DNA of 35,878 nucleotides from Rhodobiaceae bacterium (GCA_020441905.1 JAGRLG010000016.1:1-35878), one strand, 5' to 3'. Positions 16,971 to 26,979 are shown, counted from the stretch's first letter. The notes: generated by a model not told the origin, from the sequence alone. Numbers and translations are program-made.

Positions 16971-19587
16971 TGACGATCCTTTGCGGGACGATGATGACCT
17001 TGCGCACCGGTTTGCCGGCTATGGCACGGGTTACATTGTCGAGTGCCAGTGCGGCCGATTCAATGTCTTCTTTCGCCGCATCGCGGGCGATTGTCAATTC
17101 ATCACGGCGTTTGCCGTTGATCTGGACCGCGATCGTCACCGTATCCTCGACCAGAAGCGAGGCATCGGCCTGCGGCCAGGGCTGCTGCGATACCAAGGTA
17201 TCATGGCCGCAGGCGCGCCAGCACTCTTCGGCCAGATGCGGCATCATCGGCGCCATCAGCTGGATCAGGATCTCGATGCCTTCGCGCAGCGCGGCCGCCG
17301 TGTCCGGCTCGCCGCCAGGGGCGTCGCGCAGGGCGGCGGCGTCCGCCACCAGCTGGTTGGCAAGCTCGTAAATGGCGGCGACGGCGCGGTTGAAGCGCAG
17401 CCTTTCCAGGTCCTGGCCGACGGAATGGAGGGCGCGGTGGGCCGCCTTGCGCAGCGCCATCGCCGCGCCCCCGCCCGGTGACGGGGGCGGGCTGCCGACG
17501 GGCGCCATGATTTCGCCGCTCTCGGCGACCAGGCGCCACAGGCGCTGCACGAAGCGCCAGGCGCCGTTGACGCCGTCCTCGGTCCAGTTGACATCGCGCT
17601 CGGGGGGCGAATCGGAGAGCATGAACCAGCGCGCGGTGTCGGCGCCATAGGAATCGATAATGTCGGAGGGATCGACGGTATTGCGCCGCGATTTCGACAT
17701 CTTCTCCAGTGGGCCGATGCGCACCTCTTCGCCGCTGGCCTTGAGCACGGCGCGGCGCTGGCCGCCCTCGCCGCTGATCGCGACCTCGGCCGGGCTGGCC
17801 CAGCTGCCGTCCCCGGCGCGGTAGGTTTCGTGCACCACCATGCCCTGGGTGAACAGGCCGGCGAAAGGCTCGTCGATGCCGATATGGCCGCTCGCCTTCA
17901 TGGCGCGGGTGAAGAAGCGCGAATAGAGCAGGTGCAGAATGGCATGCTCGATGCCGCCGATATACTGGTCGACGGGCAGCCAGGCGTCGGCGGCGGCGCG
18001 CTCGGTCGGCGTATCGGCCCAGGGCGCGGTGAACCTCGCGAAATACCAGGACGAATCGACGAAGGTGTCCATGGTGTCGGTTTCGCGCCGCGCCGCGCCG
18101 CCGCAAGCGGGGCAGCTGGTCTTCGACCAAGCGGGATGGCGCGCCAGCGGATTTCCCGGCGCGTCGAAGGTGACGTCCTCGGGCAGTTTTACCGGAAGGT
18201 CGCAGTCTGGCACCGGCACCACGCCGCAGGCCTCGCAGTGGATGATCGGGATCGGGCAGCCCCAATAGCGCTGGCGCGAAATGCCCCAGTCGCGCAGGCG
18301 GAAATTGACCTTGCGCGCGCCCTGGGGGCGGCCGCCGAGCTGACGGTTCTCCAGTTCGCTGGCGGCGGCCTCGAAGGCTTCCTGGGGGTTCAGGCCGTCA
18401 AGGAAGCCGGAATTGATCATGACCCCGCCGCCGGTATGGGCCTCCGCGCCGATGGCGAAGCTGGCCCTGTCGGCGCCGTCGGGCAGCACCACCGGCACCA
18501 CGTCGAGGCCGTAGGCCCTGGCGAATTCAAGGTCGCGCTGGTCGTGGGCGGGGCAGCCGAAAATGGCGCCGGTGCCGTAATCCATGAGGATGAAGTTGGC
18601 GACATAGACCGGCAGCGTCGCGCCCTCGACAAAGGGGTGGCGGACCCTGATGCCGGTATCCAAGCCCTTTTTCTCGGCCGATTCGAGCACGGCGACGCTG
18701 GTTCCCATGCGCCGGCATTCGGCGATGAAGGCGGCAAGGTCGCTGTTGCCGGCGGCGACCTTGGCGGCCAGCGGGTGGTCCGGCGACAGGCCGATGAAAC
18801 TGGCGCCGAACAGGGTATCGGGCCTGGTGGTGAAAACTTCGATATCGGCCGCGCCGTCCGGGGCGGTTTCGGCCACGGTTTCAAAGCGCAGCATCAGCCC
18901 TTCGGAGCGGCCGATCCAGTTGCGCTGCATGATACGGACCTTTTCAGGCCAGCGCTCAAGGGTGTCGAGGGCGCCCAGTAGGTCTTCGGAAAAGGCGGAA
19001 ATGCGGAAAAACCACTGGGTCAGCTCGCGCTGCTCGACGGTGGCGCCGGAACGCCAGCCGCGGCCGTCGATGACCTGTTCATTGGCGAGCACGGTCTGAT
19101 CGACCGGGTCCCAATTGACTTTGGACAGCTTGCGATAGACCAGGTCCTTTTTGAGGAAATCGAGAAAGAGCTTCTGCTGGCGGGCATAATATTCGACGTC
19201 GCAGGTGGCGAATTCCCTGCTCCAGTCCAGCGACAGGCCCATCGATTTGAGCTGGTCGCGCATTGCCGCGATATTGGCATAGGTCCATTTGGCCGGATGG
19301 GTCTTGTTGGCCATGGCGGCGTTTTCCGCCGGCATGCCGAAGGCGTCCCAGCCCATGGGGTGCAGCACGTTGAAGCCCTGGGCGCGCTTGAAGCGGGCAA
19401 CGACATCGCCCATGGCATAGTTGCGCACATGGCCCATATGGATGCGCCCGGAGGGATAGGGAAACATCTCCAGGACGTAATACTTGGATCGCAGATCCTC
19501 GTTGCGGGTGCGGAAAATATCCTTCTCCGCCCAGACTTTTTGCCAATGCGCTTCCGCTTCGCGCGCGTTATAGCGTTCCGCCGCCAT
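16957..19587 (-). CDS. leuS: Leucyl-tRNA synthetase
   Basis: Charges tRNA-Leu in a class I reaction and edits mischarged tRNA in its CP1 domain. The 876-residue protein has [11 protein letters not shown] with the HIGH-type motif HMGH (50-53) and KMSKS at 629-633. A large CP1 editing domain lies between them, with a zinc-binding-like cluster around [12 protein letters not shown], and an anticodon-binding C-terminal domain follows. The ATG at 19587 fits family N-termini; an in-frame extension of 167 codons upstream runs antisense through the YggS gene and is rejected. It is the first gene of the leuS-lptE-holA unit and is divergent from the YggS gene. Confidence 0.97.
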   Translation of the reverse strand: MAAERYNAREAEAHWQKVWAEKDIFRTRNEDLRSKYYVLEMFPYPSGRIHMGHVRNYAMGDVVARFKRAQGFNVLHPMGWDAFGMPAENAAMANKTHPAKWTYANIAAMRDQLKSMGLSLDWSREFATCDVEYYARQQKLFLDFLKKDLVYRKLSKVNWDPVDQTVLANEQVIDGRGWRSGATVEQRELTQWFFRISAFSEDLLGALDTLERWPEKVRIMQRNWIGRSEGLMLRFETVAETAPDGAADIEVFTTRPDTLFGASFIGLSPDHPLAAKVAAGNSDLAAFIAECRRMGTSVAVLESAEKKGLDTGIRVRHPFVEGATLPVYVANFILMDYGTGAIFGCPAHDQRDLEFARAYGLDVVPVVLPDGADRASFAIGAEAHTGGGVMINSGFLDGLNPQEAFEAAASELENRQLGGRPQGARKVNFRLRDWGISRQRYWGCPIPIIHCEACGVVPVPDCDLPVKLPEDVTFDAPGNPLARHPAWSKTSCPACGGAARRETDTMDTFVDSSWYFARFTAPWADTPTERAAADAWLPVDQYIGGIEHAILHLLYSRFFTRAMKASGHIGIDEPFAGLFTQGMVVHETYRAGDGSWASPAEVAISGEGGQRRAVLKASGEEVRIGPLEKMSKSRRNTVDPSDIIDSYGADTARWFMLSDSPPERDVNWTEDGVNGAWRFVQRLWRLVAESGEIMAPVGSPPPSPGGGAAMALRKAAHRALHSVGQDLERLRFNRAVAAIYELANQLVADAAALRDAPGGEPDTAAALREGIEILIQLMAPMMPHLAEECWRACGHDTLVSQQPWPQADASLLVEDTVTIAVQINGKRRDELTIARDAAKEDIESAALALDNVTRAIAGKPVRKVIIVPQRIVNVVV

Positions 19588-19729
19588 GGGACCTGTCACC
19601 AATCGCTGCCTGCGGCCAGCCGGAGGGCGGCCGAAATCTATCCGGTATGGAGCAAAAAGCCTTGGGCGCGTCAACAGTTCCTGTATCCGCACGGTACCGC
19701 CGCCGGCGTGAATCGTGTATGCCAGCGGC

Positions 19730-20431
19730 ATGAACAGACAAGAGCAGAAAGACGGCGATGACGGGGCGGCGCAGGCGCTGGCCGATATCCGCGCCCGTAT
19801 TGGCGAAGCCGAACAGGCCGCGGGCCGGGCGGCGGGCTCGGTGACGCTGATCGCGGTGTCGAAAACCTTTGGCGGCGAGGCCATCGAACCTCTCATTGGC
19901 GCCGGACAGACGGTCTTCGGCGAGAACCGGGTGCAGGAGGCGGCGGCCAAATGGCCTCCTCTGCGGGCGCGCCATGGCGGCCTTGCGCTGCATCTGATCG
20001 GGCCGCTGCAATCGAACAAGGTGGCGCAGGCGGTGGCATTGTTCGACGCCATCCACACCGTCGACCGGCCCAAGATCGCCCGCCTCATCGGCGAGGAGAT
20101 GGCGAAGACCGGGCGCCGGCTGGAGCTGTTCGTTCAGGTCAATACCGGCGAGGAGCCGCAAAAAGCTGGCGTGATGCCGGCGCAGGCAGCAGCTTTCGTT
20201 GCCCAGTGCCGCGACGAATTCGCCCTCACCATCAGCGGACTGATGTGCATTCCGCCGCTTGACGAGGAAGCGGGCCTGCATTTCGCCCTGCTGCGCACGC
20301 TGGCCGAACAGGCCGGGGTGAGCGGGCTTTCCATGGGCATGAGCGCCGATTTCGAAAAAGCCATCGGCCACGGCGCCAGCCATGTGCGGGTCGGCAGCGC
20401 GCTGTTCGGCCATCGCGGCGCGCTGGCCTAG
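19730..20431 (+). CDS. YggS/PROSC family pyridoxal-phosphate-binding protein
   Basis: Binds pyridoxal 5'-phosphate and helps PLP and amino-acid homeostasis; no clear enzymatic activity is known for the family. The 233-residue protein folds as the TIM barrel of alanine racemase domain I. It has TLIAVSKTF with the PLP lysine Lys45, [19 protein letters not shown] and a C-terminal [12 protein letters not shown] phosphate-binding motif. The ATG at 19730 is preferred over an in-frame GTG 15 bp earlier. It is divergent from leuS and convergent with the L,D-transpeptidase gene 14 bp away. Confidence 0.93.
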   Translation: MNRQEQKDGDDGAAQALADIRARIGEAEQAAGRAAGSVTLIAVSKTFGGEAIEPLIGAGQTVFGENRVQEAAAKWPPLRARHGGLALHLIGPLQSNKVAQAVALFDAIHTVDRPKIARLIGEEMAKTGRRLELFVQVNTGEEPQKAGVMPAQAAAFVAQCRDEFALTISGLMCIPPLDEEAGLHFALLRTLAEQAGVSGLSMGMSADFEKAIGHGASHVRVGSALFGHRGALA

Positions 20432-20445
20432 CGGCATTGGCGCTT

Positions 20446-21036
20446 TCAGCCGATCCGGATCCGCGAGGCAGGGCCAAGACGGGGCAGCAGGCGGGCCATG
20501 TCGCGCCGTGAAATGGCGATGCAGCCCTGCGTCGGCCCGCCTTGCGGATTTTCCAGATGGAGAAATATCGCGCTGCCGGCGCCGCGGCGCGCCGGGGCGT
20601 CGTTGTACCCGATCTCGATGCAAAGATCGTAGAGATGATCGTCGCGCCACATGGTTTCATGGCGCCAGGGCGAAGGCAGGCGGATCAGCTGGTTATAGAC
20701 CGGGCTTTTCGGATCGTCGCACCAGCCGAGCCGCGGGGTGATGGCTATGGCGGGAAGGCCGCTCACCGGCCGCGGAACCCGGTCGGGACGGAAAAAGATG
20801 CGGCGCAGCGCAAAGACGCCGCATGGGCTGGCGCCGTCGCCTTCGCGCTTGCGGACCCTCCGGCCGGAGCGGCCAAACCGGCAGCGGGCCGCCCGCCCGG
20901 CGGCGATCAGCAGGCCGTCGCTGCGGGCGAGGGAGAGGGCGCGCGCGGCAATGGGCGGCGGCGGCGCGCAGGCCAGGCGCACACGCTTTTTCACGATCGC
21001 GCGAGATGCTCCGCCAAGAGTGTTGAAACCGGCCAT
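20446..21036 (-). CDS. L,D-transpeptidase (YkuD) domain protein
   Basis: YkuD enzymes form 3-3 cross-links in peptidoglycan or attach proteins to it. The 196-residue protein carries the catalytic signature at its C-terminal end: His160 (IFLHLE) and Cys172 in GGPTQGCIAISRRD. SGLPAIAITPRLGWCDDP and LYDLCIEIGYND are further typical strands. No signal peptide or peptidoglycan-binding domain is obvious, so localisation is unclear; a start later than the ATG at 21036 (for example a GTG at codon 15) is possible. It resembles the small alphaproteobacterial YkuD group. It is divergent from the response regulator gene. Confidence 0.8.
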   Translation of the reverse strand: MAGFNTLGGASRAIVKKRVRLACAPPPPIAARALSLARSDGLLIAAGRAARCRFGRSGRRVRKREGDGASPCGVFALRRIFFRPDRVPRPVSGLPAIAITPRLGWCDDPKSPVYNQLIRLPSPWRHETMWRDDHLYDLCIEIGYNDAPARRGAGSAIFLHLENPQGGPTQGCIAISRRDMARLLPRLGPASRIRIG

Positions 21037-21100
21037 GGCGGTGTTTTACATGGAGGGCGGAGCTGTGCAATCGTCATCAATGACCAACAAGGACATGGCC

Positions 21101-21787
21101 ATGAGCGGGACGCGGAGGATACTGGTTGTCGACGACGATGACGATCTGCGCCAGTCGCTGGCGGAGCAGCTGCGGCTCTATGACGAATTCGAGGTCATCG
21201 AGGAAGCCACCGCCGGGTCCGGTGTCCGGCGCGCCAAGCAGGAGCAGATCGATCTGGTCCTGCTCGATGTCGGGCTGCCGGATATGGATGGCCGCGAAGC
21301 CTGCAAGCTGCTGCGCAAGAACGGATTTCCCTGCCCGATCATCATGCTGACGGCGCAAGATAGCGATTCGGACACCATTCTCGGCCTCGAGTCGGGCGCC
21401 AATGACTATGTCACCAAGCCGTTCCGCATCGCCGTGCTGCTGGCCCGCATTCGCGCCCAGCTGCGCCAGCACGAGCAGAGCGAGGACGCGGTATTCACGA
21501 TCGGGCCATACAGTTTCCGTCCCAGCGCCAAGATCCTGGTCGACGACGGCGGCGCCAAGGTGCGGCTGACCGAAAAGGAAACCTCGATCCTCAAATATCT
21601 CTACCGAACCGGGGAAAAGGTTGTTACCCGCGATGTGCTGCTGCACGAGGTTTGGGGCTACAATGCCGGGGTCACCACCCATACCCTGGAAACCCATATC
21701 TATCGCCTGCGCCAGAAAATCGAGCGCGATCCTTCAAATGCCGAGCTTCTGGTGACCGAGGGCGGCGGCTACAAGCTGGTTCCGTGA
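21101..21787 (+). CDS. OmpR-family response regulator (CenR-like)
   Basis: Two-component DNA-binding regulator. The 228-residue protein has a receiver domain with acidic DDDDD (11-15), phospho-acceptor Asp56 in LLDVGLPDMDG and Lys106 in TKPF. A winged-helix domain follows, ending ETHIYRLRQKIERDP...YKLVP. The sequence resembles alphaproteobacterial CenR, an essential envelope regulator, as far as I can recall it; this is not proven. The ATG at 21101 follows AAGGA by seven bases; in-frame ATGs at 21080 and 21095 fit less well. No histidine kinase is adjacent, so it is an orphan here. A cyclic-nucleotide-binding protein follows 70 bp downstream. Confidence 0.9.
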   Translation: MSGTRRILVVDDDDDLRQSLAEQLRLYDEFEVIEEATAGSGVRRAKQEQIDLVLLDVGLPDMDGREACKLLRKNGFPCPIIMLTAQDSDSDTILGLESGANDYVTKPFRIAVLLARIRAQLRQHEQSEDAVFTIGPYSFRPSAKILVDDGGAKVRLTEKETSILKYLYRTGEKVVTRDVLLHEVWGYNAGVTTHTLETHIYRLRQKIERDPSNAELLVTEGGGYKLVP

Positions 21788-21857
21788 AGCCGGTCCTGCA
21801 AGAATGCCTGGCGGGCAGGCGCCGGGGAGCGGCGGCCTGCCGCGCGGAGAGGATGCC

Positions 21858-22337
21858 GTGAATCTCGAAAGCAAGGTTTCCCTTCTTGGCGGTCTGCCCC
21901 TGTTCGAGGATTTCGGACCGGACCAGCTGCGGCTGGTCGCCTTCAATTGCAGCACGCGCAAATATGGCGACCGGCAGATGCTTCACCGCGAGGGCGATGC
22001 CGCCCGTTCGGCGCTGATCGTCTATTCGGGCCAGATCGCGGTGACCCGCCAGCGCGGCAAGAAAATCGTCGATGACGGTCAAATCGGCCCCGGAGGGGTG
22101 CTGGGCGAAATGGCCCTGCTCGTCCCCACCGAGCGCGCCAGCGACGCGCGGGCAATGGGCGACTGCGAGATCCTCGAGGTGCCGCGCGCGGTGTTTCACC
22201 GCGTTCTGGACGAATATCCCGAGATCGCGCAAAGCCTGCATGGACGCCTGTCCGGCCGTTTCGGCGCCTTTCTAGGCGATTTGCAGAAGGTCAAGAGCCG
22301 TTTCGGCGCGCTGGAGGAGGATGGCGGCGGGCGCTGA
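21858..22337 (+). CDS. Stand-alone cyclic-nucleotide-binding domain protein
   Basis: A single cNMP-binding domain of the Crp/cAMP-receptor fold with no DNA-binding helix-turn-helix. The 159-residue protein begins KVSLLGGLPLFEDFGPDQL, has a phosphate-binding cassette GEMALL (83-88) with Arg93 in PTERASDARA, and ends in a helical tail (LGDLQKVKSRFGALEED). The ligand may be cAMP or cGMP, or the fold may be degenerate; the sequence alone cannot decide. The GTG at 21858 is preceded by GGAGAGG at five bases. It follows the response regulator in the same direction, suggesting a shared transcript and possibly a shared pathway. Confidence 0.85.
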   Translation: MNLESKVSLLGGLPLFEDFGPDQLRLVAFNCSTRKYGDRQMLHREGDAARSALIVYSGQIAVTRQRGKKIVDDGQIGPGGVLGEMALLVPTERASDARAMGDCEILEVPRAVFHRVLDEYPEIAQSLHGRLSGRFGAFLGDLQKVKSRFGALEEDGGGR

Positions 22338-22372
22338 GGCGCCGCGGCGCGCGGGCTGCGGCCGGTTTTGCG

Positions 22373-23188
22373 TCAAGGCGCCGAAAGGCGAAGGATGACC
22401 GGGGCATGGTCGGAGGGGCGCTCCCAGCCGCGCGCCTCGCGCACAACGGCGGCGTCCTTGATCCGGCCGGCAAGATCGGGCCCGGTCCAGATATGGTCGA
22501 GGCGGCGGCCGCGATCGGCGGCGGCCCAATCGGCGGCGCGATAGCTCCACCAGCTGTAAAGCTTTTCTTCCGGGGCAATGATCCGGCGCACCGCGTCGGT
22601 CCAGTGTCCGGCGGCCTGGACCCGGTTCAGCCCGTCGACCTCGATGGGGGTGTGGGAAACCACGCGCAGCAATTGCTTGTGCGACCAGACATCGGTTTCC
22701 AGCGGGGCGATATTGAGATCCCCGGCCATGATCGAGGAGCGGTTGCCGGAAGCGATCAGCGCCGCCGACCAGTCGCGCAATTCGCCCAGAAAATCGAGCT
22801 TGTGGGCGAATTTCTCGTTTTGTTCGGGATCGGGCTCGTCGCCGCCGGCGGGTACGTAGAAGTTGTGCAGCGTAATGCCGGCAAGGCCGCCCGAGGCAAA
22901 GCCGACGGCGATATGGCGGGCGTCGCCATTGCGGCAAAACGGGCCGCGCTCGACGCTGGAAAAGGGATGGCGCGACAGGGTGGCGACGCCGTGATAGCCC
23001 TTCTGGCCGGCGATGGCGATGTGGCGATAGCCGAGATCGGCAAAGGCGGCGCCGGGAAAATGGGCCTCCATGCATTTGATTTCCTGAAGACAAAGCACAT
23101 CGGGGGCCTGTTCGCGCAACAGGCGGGTGACCTGGTCGAGGCGCAGACGCACCGAATTTATGTTCCAGGTGGCGATGGTCAGGGTCAT
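22373..23188 (-). CDS. xth: Exodeoxyribonuclease III (AP endonuclease)
   Basis: Cleaves DNA 5' to abasic sites and removes 3'-blocking groups in base excision repair. The 271-residue protein has the full exonuclease III set: TWNINSVR at the N-terminus, LQEIK with metal-binding Glu36, NFYVPAGG, GDLNIAP (Asp157, Asn159), RLDHIW and the terminal SDHAPV with Asp260/His261. The ATG at 23188 matches family N-termini; 27 upstream in-frame codons are rejected. It is convergent with the cyclic-nucleotide-binding gene, 35 bp away. Its own promoter must lie in or above the 23189-23300 stretch. Confidence 0.96.
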   Translation of the reverse strand: MTLTIATWNINSVRLRLDQVTRLLREQAPDVLCLQEIKCMEAHFPGAAFADLGYRHIAIAGQKGYHGVATLSRHPFSSVERGPFCRNGDARHIAVGFASGGLAGITLHNFYVPAGGDEPDPEQNEKFAHKLDFLGELRDWSAALIASGNRSSIMAGDLNIAPLETDVWSHKQLLRVVSHTPIEVDGLNRVQAAGHWTDAVRRIIAPEEKLYSWWSYRAADWAAADRGRRLDHIWTGPDLAGRIKDAAVVREARGWERPSDHAPVILRLSAP

Positions 23189-23267
23189 CGGGCTTGTTTC
23201 ACTGCTGGTGGCGGGGCCGGCGGGCGGTGATGGCGCATGGCGCCGCCGCGATCTGCTCTGTTCTAGC

Positions 23268-23303
23268 AAAAAAATCGCCCGGTTCCAGGTGGAACCGGGC
23301 GAT
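23268..23303 (-). terminator. Strong intrinsic terminator (minus strand)
   Basis: A 13-bp perfect stem, 23274-23286 paired with 23291-23303, and a 4-base loop. On the minus strand the stem is followed by seven T residues (A-run 23268-23274 on plus). It ends whatever is transcribed leftward from the lolA-like gene or from the promoter at 23415-23443. Confidence 0.92.
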
Positions 23304-23408
23304 TGATCCGCTATTCGCGGCGCGCCGGGAGGGAATTCCGGCGCGAGCAGAAATGTCAGCCGGCTAGACGGGGGGCACTACCGGAATGTTGCTGCCATTT
23401 CCACTTCT
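23268..23408 (-). ncRNA. Candidate small RNA between the lolA-like gene and xth
   Basis: A gene-free stretch bounded by a good sigma-70-like promoter (23415-23443) and a strong intrinsic terminator (23268-23303), giving a predicted RNA of about 140 nt. It would contain two hairpins: CGCGCCGG/CCGGCGCG (23321-23328 with 23338-23345), whose loop region reads CCCTCCC on the RNA strand, and the terminator hairpin, whose loop lies in CCACCTGG. C/U-rich loops of this kind occur in alphaproteobacterial sRNAs that pair with ribosome-binding sites. I do not recognise the family. Alternatively this is just the long 3' untranslated region of the lolA-like gene. The rest of the 342-bp gap holds nothing I can identify. 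Confidence 0.45.
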
Positions 23409-23414
23409 GGAATT

Positions 23415-23443
23415 AAAATAAACAAGCAGCAGGCCGAATTCAA
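23415..23443 (-). promoter_or_regulatory. Sigma-70-like promoter for the candidate small RNA
   Basis: On the minus strand TTGAAT (23443-23438), a 17-bp spacer and TATTTT (23420-23415). It lies between the lolA-like gene and xth and points towards the terminator at 23268-23303 and then xth. Predicted start about 23408. Confidence 0.45.
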
Positions 23444-23530
23444 TAGGTTTGATTCGCGCTCACAATTATGTGTTCTATGTGTTCGCTTCCTGCCTGGCCG
23501 CCAGGGCCGGCCCCGGCCTTCCGGCAACAG

Positions 23531-24205
23531 CTACCGATAGTCGGTCTTGACGACCATATTGTCGTTGATCCAGAACAGTTTAGGCTCGATCTGCACATCG
23601 GCGACAAGATCGAACAGCGAAACTTCCGTCTTCAGGCCCTGGGCGTCGATTACTATCCATTGCTTGAGGGCAAAATTCGGCCCGCCCATGATCAGGGTCA
23701 GCTGGCCGGGCGTGGTGCCGGAGCGCGCTTCCAGGGTGACGATGACATCGCCGCCCTGTTCCTCAAAACCGACAATGCGGGCTTCCTTGCCGATATCGAC
23801 GTGCTTTTCCAGCAACAGGCTGAGCGGGGTCGCCGACAAAGGATATTTCTGGGTGTCCTTCAACTTGCGGTCCTCGATGCCAACCCAGAAACCGTCGGCA
23901 ATGACGAGGATGGGATTGGGAGGAGAATATTCGAACCGGATCTTTCCCGGGCGCTGAAGGTAGAAGGTGCCTTCGGTGAATTCTCCCGAGGGCCCAAGCT
24001 GGGTGAAGCGGCCGCGCATGGTGTTGAGGGCGTTGAGATAGGTATTGATCTTGCGCAGCTCGACCTGCTGGTCGCCGGTGAGGCGCATTTCGGTGCCGGC
24101 CAGCGCCGGCATGGCGGCGGCCAGGAGCAGGAGCATGGCCGGGACAAACAGGCCGGCAACGCGGTTGCCGGGGCGATTCAGGAAGCGATCTGCGAGCCGC
24201 GTCAT
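23531..24205 (-). CDS. LolA-like outer-membrane lipoprotein carrier protein
   Basis: Periplasmic chaperone fold that carries lipoproteins from LolCDE to the outer membrane. The 224-residue protein starts with a signal peptide (basic MTRLADRF...NR, hydrophobic AMLLLLAAAMPALAG). It continues with the LolA-type half-barrel: INTYLNALNTMRGRFTQLGPSG, GTFYLQRPGKIRFEYSPPNP and a C-terminal NDNMVVKTDYR. In-frame ATGs at 24217 and 24238 are alternatives; I prefer 24205 because it gives the cleanest signal peptide and an AGAGG lies about 12 bases upstream. It follows ftsK by about 100 bp in the same direction, a frequent alphaproteobacterial pairing. Confidence 0.87.
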   Translation of the reverse strand: MTRLADRFLNRPGNRVAGLFVPAMLLLLAAAMPALAGTEMRLTGDQQVELRKINTYLNALNTMRGRFTQLGPSGEFTEGTFYLQRPGKIRFEYSPPNPILVIADGFWVGIEDRKLKDTQKYPLSATPLSLLLEKHVDIGKEARIVGFEEQGGDVIVTLEARSGTTPGQLTLIMGGPNFALKQWIVIDAQGLKTEVSLFDLVADVQIEPKLFWINDNMVVKTDYR

Positions 24206-24308
24206 TGGCAGCAACATCCTCTTTAAGCTGCAAAACATGGTCTAGACCCAGCCATAGAACTGTGTCGAAAATCCGGCTCCGCCAGGCATAGGGCGGCGGC
24301 AAACGCCA

Positions 24309-26792
24309 TCAGGCGCCGCGCTCGAGCAGGATTTCGCGTTTCCCGGCGTGATTGGCCGGGGAAACGATGCCTTCCTGCTCAAGGCGCTCGATAATGGTGG
24401 CGGCGCGGTTATAGCCGATCGAAAGTCGGCGCTGGATATAGCTGGTCGAGGCCTTTCGGTCGGCAAGCACGATCTGTATCGCGCGCTGGTAGAGATCGTC
24501 GCCATCAGTGCCAAGACCGGACAGGTAATCGCCGCCGCCGTCTTCATCGGGCTCCTCGGTCACCGCCTCCAGATAGTCCGGCGCGCCCTGCTTCTTGAGA
24601 TAGGCAACGACGCGCTCGACGTCGTCATCGGAAACGAAGGGTCCGTGGACGCGGCTGACGCGGCCGCCGCCGGCCATGTAGAGCATGTCGCCCATGCCGA
24701 GCAGCTGCTCGGCGCCCTGTTCGCCGAGGATGGTGCGGCTGTCGATCTTGGACGTGACCTGGAACGAGATCCGGGTCGGGAAATTGGCCTTGATGGTTCC
24801 GGTAATGACATCGACCGAGGGGCGCTGGGTGGCAGTTATCATGTGAATGCCGGCGGCGCGGGCCATCTGCGCCAGACGCTGCACCGCGCCCTCGATATCC
24901 TTGCCGGCCACCATCATGAGGTCGGCCATCTCGTCGACGATGACCACCAGATAGGGCATCGGCTCCAGGGTCATTTCCTCGGTCTCGTAGAGCGCTTCGC
25001 CGGTTTCGCGGTCGAATCCGGTCTGCACCGTGCGGGTGATGGTTTCGCCGCTGGCGATGGCCTGGGAGACCCGCTGGTTGAAGCCGTCGATATTGCGCAC
25101 GCCGAGGCGCGACATGCTCTTGTAGCGCTCCTCCATCTCGCGAACCGTCCATTTGAGCGCGACGATCGCCTTTTTGGGGTCGGTGACCACCGGCGACAGC
25201 AGATGGGGGATGCCGTCATAGACCGACAGTTCCAGCATTTTCGGATCGATCATGATCAAGCGGCACTGCTCGGGGGAGAGGCGGTAGAGCAGCGACAGGA
25301 TCATGGTGTTGATGCCCACCGACTTGCCCGACCCGGTGGTGCCGGCGATCAGCAGGTGGGGCATGCGGGCGAGATCGGCGATCACCGCTTCGCCGCCGAT
25401 GGTCTTGCCGAGAGCCAGCGGCAGGCGGGCCTTGGAGCGTTCATAGTCGAGCGAAGCCAGGATTTCGCGCAAGAAGACCATCTCGCGAACGGCATTGGGC
25501 AGTTCGATGCCGATGACATTGCGCCCCGGCACCACCGCCACACGGGCCGCGACCGCGCTCATGGAACGGGCGATATCGTCGGCAAGGCCGATGACCCGCG
25601 AGGACTTGATGCCGGGGGCGGGCTCCAGCTCATAGAGCGTGACCACGGGGCCGGGGCGGACATTGATGATCTCGCCCTTGACGCCGAAATCTTCGAGCAC
25701 GCCTTCCAGGAGACGGGCATTCTGCTCCAGCGATTCGGCGCTCATGGCGGCGGTCTTGGCCTTTTCCTTGGCGGCGGCAAGCAAGCGCAGATGGGGCAGC
25801 TGATAGCTGGCGCCGGGCAGAAGCGAGGGCTGGCGCTCTTCCTCGATGCGGCGGCCGGGGCGCGGGTCCGGGGCGCGCGCCTCGACATGGTAGGAGCGCC
25901 CCGCGGCGGCCCCGCCATCGTCGCCATAATCGTCCATCGGCGGCTCTTGGTGGCGGCGCTCGGCGGCGCCGAAATGAGGCTCGATGCGATCATCGAAGGC
26001 GAAGGGCGCTCCTTCGCCGCCATTCTGGCCCGGGATGCCCGCGGGCAATGGCGCGCTGCTGCTGGCGCGCCCGGTCAAGCGGCGCATCAGGCGCAGCGCG
26101 CGGGCCCGGGCGGCCAGCGCGGTGTGGCCGACAAGGCCGATCATCACGCTTGGCGGCAACCAGGAGCGGCGGCGCGCGGGCGCGGCCCCGGCGGCTTCGC
26201 CGTGCTCGGCAAACAGATCGGCAAAATGGGTATCGGTGGCATAGGCGAGGGTCAGCATGGCCAGGGCGGCGAACAGCAGGCCGCACAGCACGAAGGCGAA
26301 GAAGCCGAAAATCGGCCCGAGCACGAACATCGCCACCGCCAGCGCCCGGTCGCCGAGGAATCCGCCAAGTCCGCCGGGCAGCGGCCAGGCCGCCGCCACC
26401 GGAAGGGCGGAAAATGCGCCCGCCGCGGCGAGCAGGCCGGCGAGGGCTGCCGCCAGCTTGCGGCGGCGGCGCGGCAGGGATCTGCCGCTCAGAGAGATCC
26501 AGCCCCAGCGCAGCAGCGGGTAGACGGCGATGATGGACGCCAGGCCAAGGCTCTGCATGAACAGATCGGCGGCGGCGGCGCCGGGAAAGCCGAGCAGGTT
26601 ATGCGCTGCGCGGCCGGTTGCGTGGTTGAGGCTGGGGTCGCCGACCGACCAGGTGGCCAGGGCGAGCGCGAGGGCGGCGCCGCACAGAACGAGCGCGGCG
26701 CCGAGCACCATGCCCGATTGGCGTCTTGCCAGCTGGCGAAGACGGTCGGGGAAAATAAGGTCTGGCGCGAAGGACCGGCCCAGAATGGCCAT
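24309..26792 (-). CDS. ftsK: DNA translocase FtsK
   Basis: Septal DNA pump that clears and orients chromosome ends during division and activates XerCD. The 827-residue protein has about four N-terminal membrane helices (residues 28-200), a proline/charged linker and a RecA-type motor with Walker A GTTGSGKS (484-491) and Walker [15 protein letters not shown]-terminal winged-helix gamma domain ([24 protein letters not shown]) reads polar DNA sequences. The linker is short, as in many alphaproteobacteria. A CtrA-type box lies about 150 bp upstream. Confidence 0.96.
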   Translation of the reverse strand: MAILGRSFAPDLIFPDRLRQLARRQSGMVLGAALVLCGAALALALATWSVGDPSLNHATGRAAHNLLGFPGAAAADLFMQSLGLASIIAVYPLLRWGWISLSGRSLPRRRRKLAAALAGLLAAAGAFSALPVAAAWPLPGGLGGFLGDRALAVAMFVLGPIFGFFAFVLCGLLFAALAMLTLAYATDTHFADLFAEHGEAAGAAPARRRSWLPPSVMIGLVGHTALAARARALRLMRRLTGRASSSAPLPAGIPGQNGGEGAPFAFDDRIEPHFGAAERRHQEPPMDDYGDDGGAAAGRSYHVEARAPDPRPGRRIEEERQPSLLPGASYQLPHLRLLAAAKEKAKTAAMSAESLEQNARLLEGVLEDFGVKGEIINVRPGPVVTLYELEPAPGIKSSRVIGLADDIARSMSAVAARVAVVPGRNVIGIELPNAVREMVFLREILASLDYERSKARLPLALGKTIGGEAVIADLARMPHLLIAGTTGSGKSVGINTMILSLLYRLSPEQCRLIMIDPKMLELSVYDGIPHLLSPVVTDPKKAIVALKWTVREMEERYKSMSRLGVRNIDGFNQRVSQAIASGETITRTVQTGFDRETGEALYETEEMTLEPMPYLVVIVDEMADLMMVAGKDIEGAVQRLAQMARAAGIHMITATQRPSVDVITGTIKANFPTRISFQVTSKIDSRTILGEQGAEQLLGMGDMLYMAGGGRVSRVHGPFVSDDDVERVVAYLKKQGAPDYLEAVTEEPDEDGGGDYLSGLGTDGDDLYQRAIQIVLADRKASTSYIQRRLSIGYNRAATIIERLEQEGIVSPANHAGKREILLERGA

Positions 26793-26943
26793 CGAAATAC
26801 TCCCTGCGAACTGCCGGACGCACCTGCGTCGCGGCGGCGGTGACGGCGCCGGCGGCGCTAGCTCCTGGTGCCGGTCCCGCAGCGGTATTGCCGGCAGGGG
26901 AACAGGGCGGTTCCGTCATCGGCAAAACCCTAGCGGCATGTGG

Positions 26944-26958
26944 TTAAGCGGCGATTAA
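26944..26958. promoter_or_regulatory. CtrA-type box upstream of ftsK
   Basis: TTAA-GCGGCGA-TTAA, the exact TTAA-N7-TTAA form of the alphaproteobacterial cell-cycle regulator CtrA, embedded in GGTTAA...TTAACC. It sits 152-166 bp upstream of the ftsK start in the 341-bp gap between ftsK and amt. It is the only full box I found in the window. Binding is inferred. The remainder of the gap holds the amt terminator and a 3 x 12-bp repeat. Confidence 0.5.
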
Positions 26959-26979
26959 CCTTGTGGGCCGCGCGGCGAC

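Noticed and set aside
19588..20088. In-frame upstream extension of leuS
   Set aside because: Runs antisense through the YggS gene and is not part of known leucyl-tRNA synthetases.
24348..26843. Very long open frame (831 codons) on the plus strand opposite ftsK
   Set aside because: It is antisense to an unmistakable FtsK, has low-complexity His/Gly/Asp-rich composition typical of reverse frames in GC-rich DNA, and matches no family I know.
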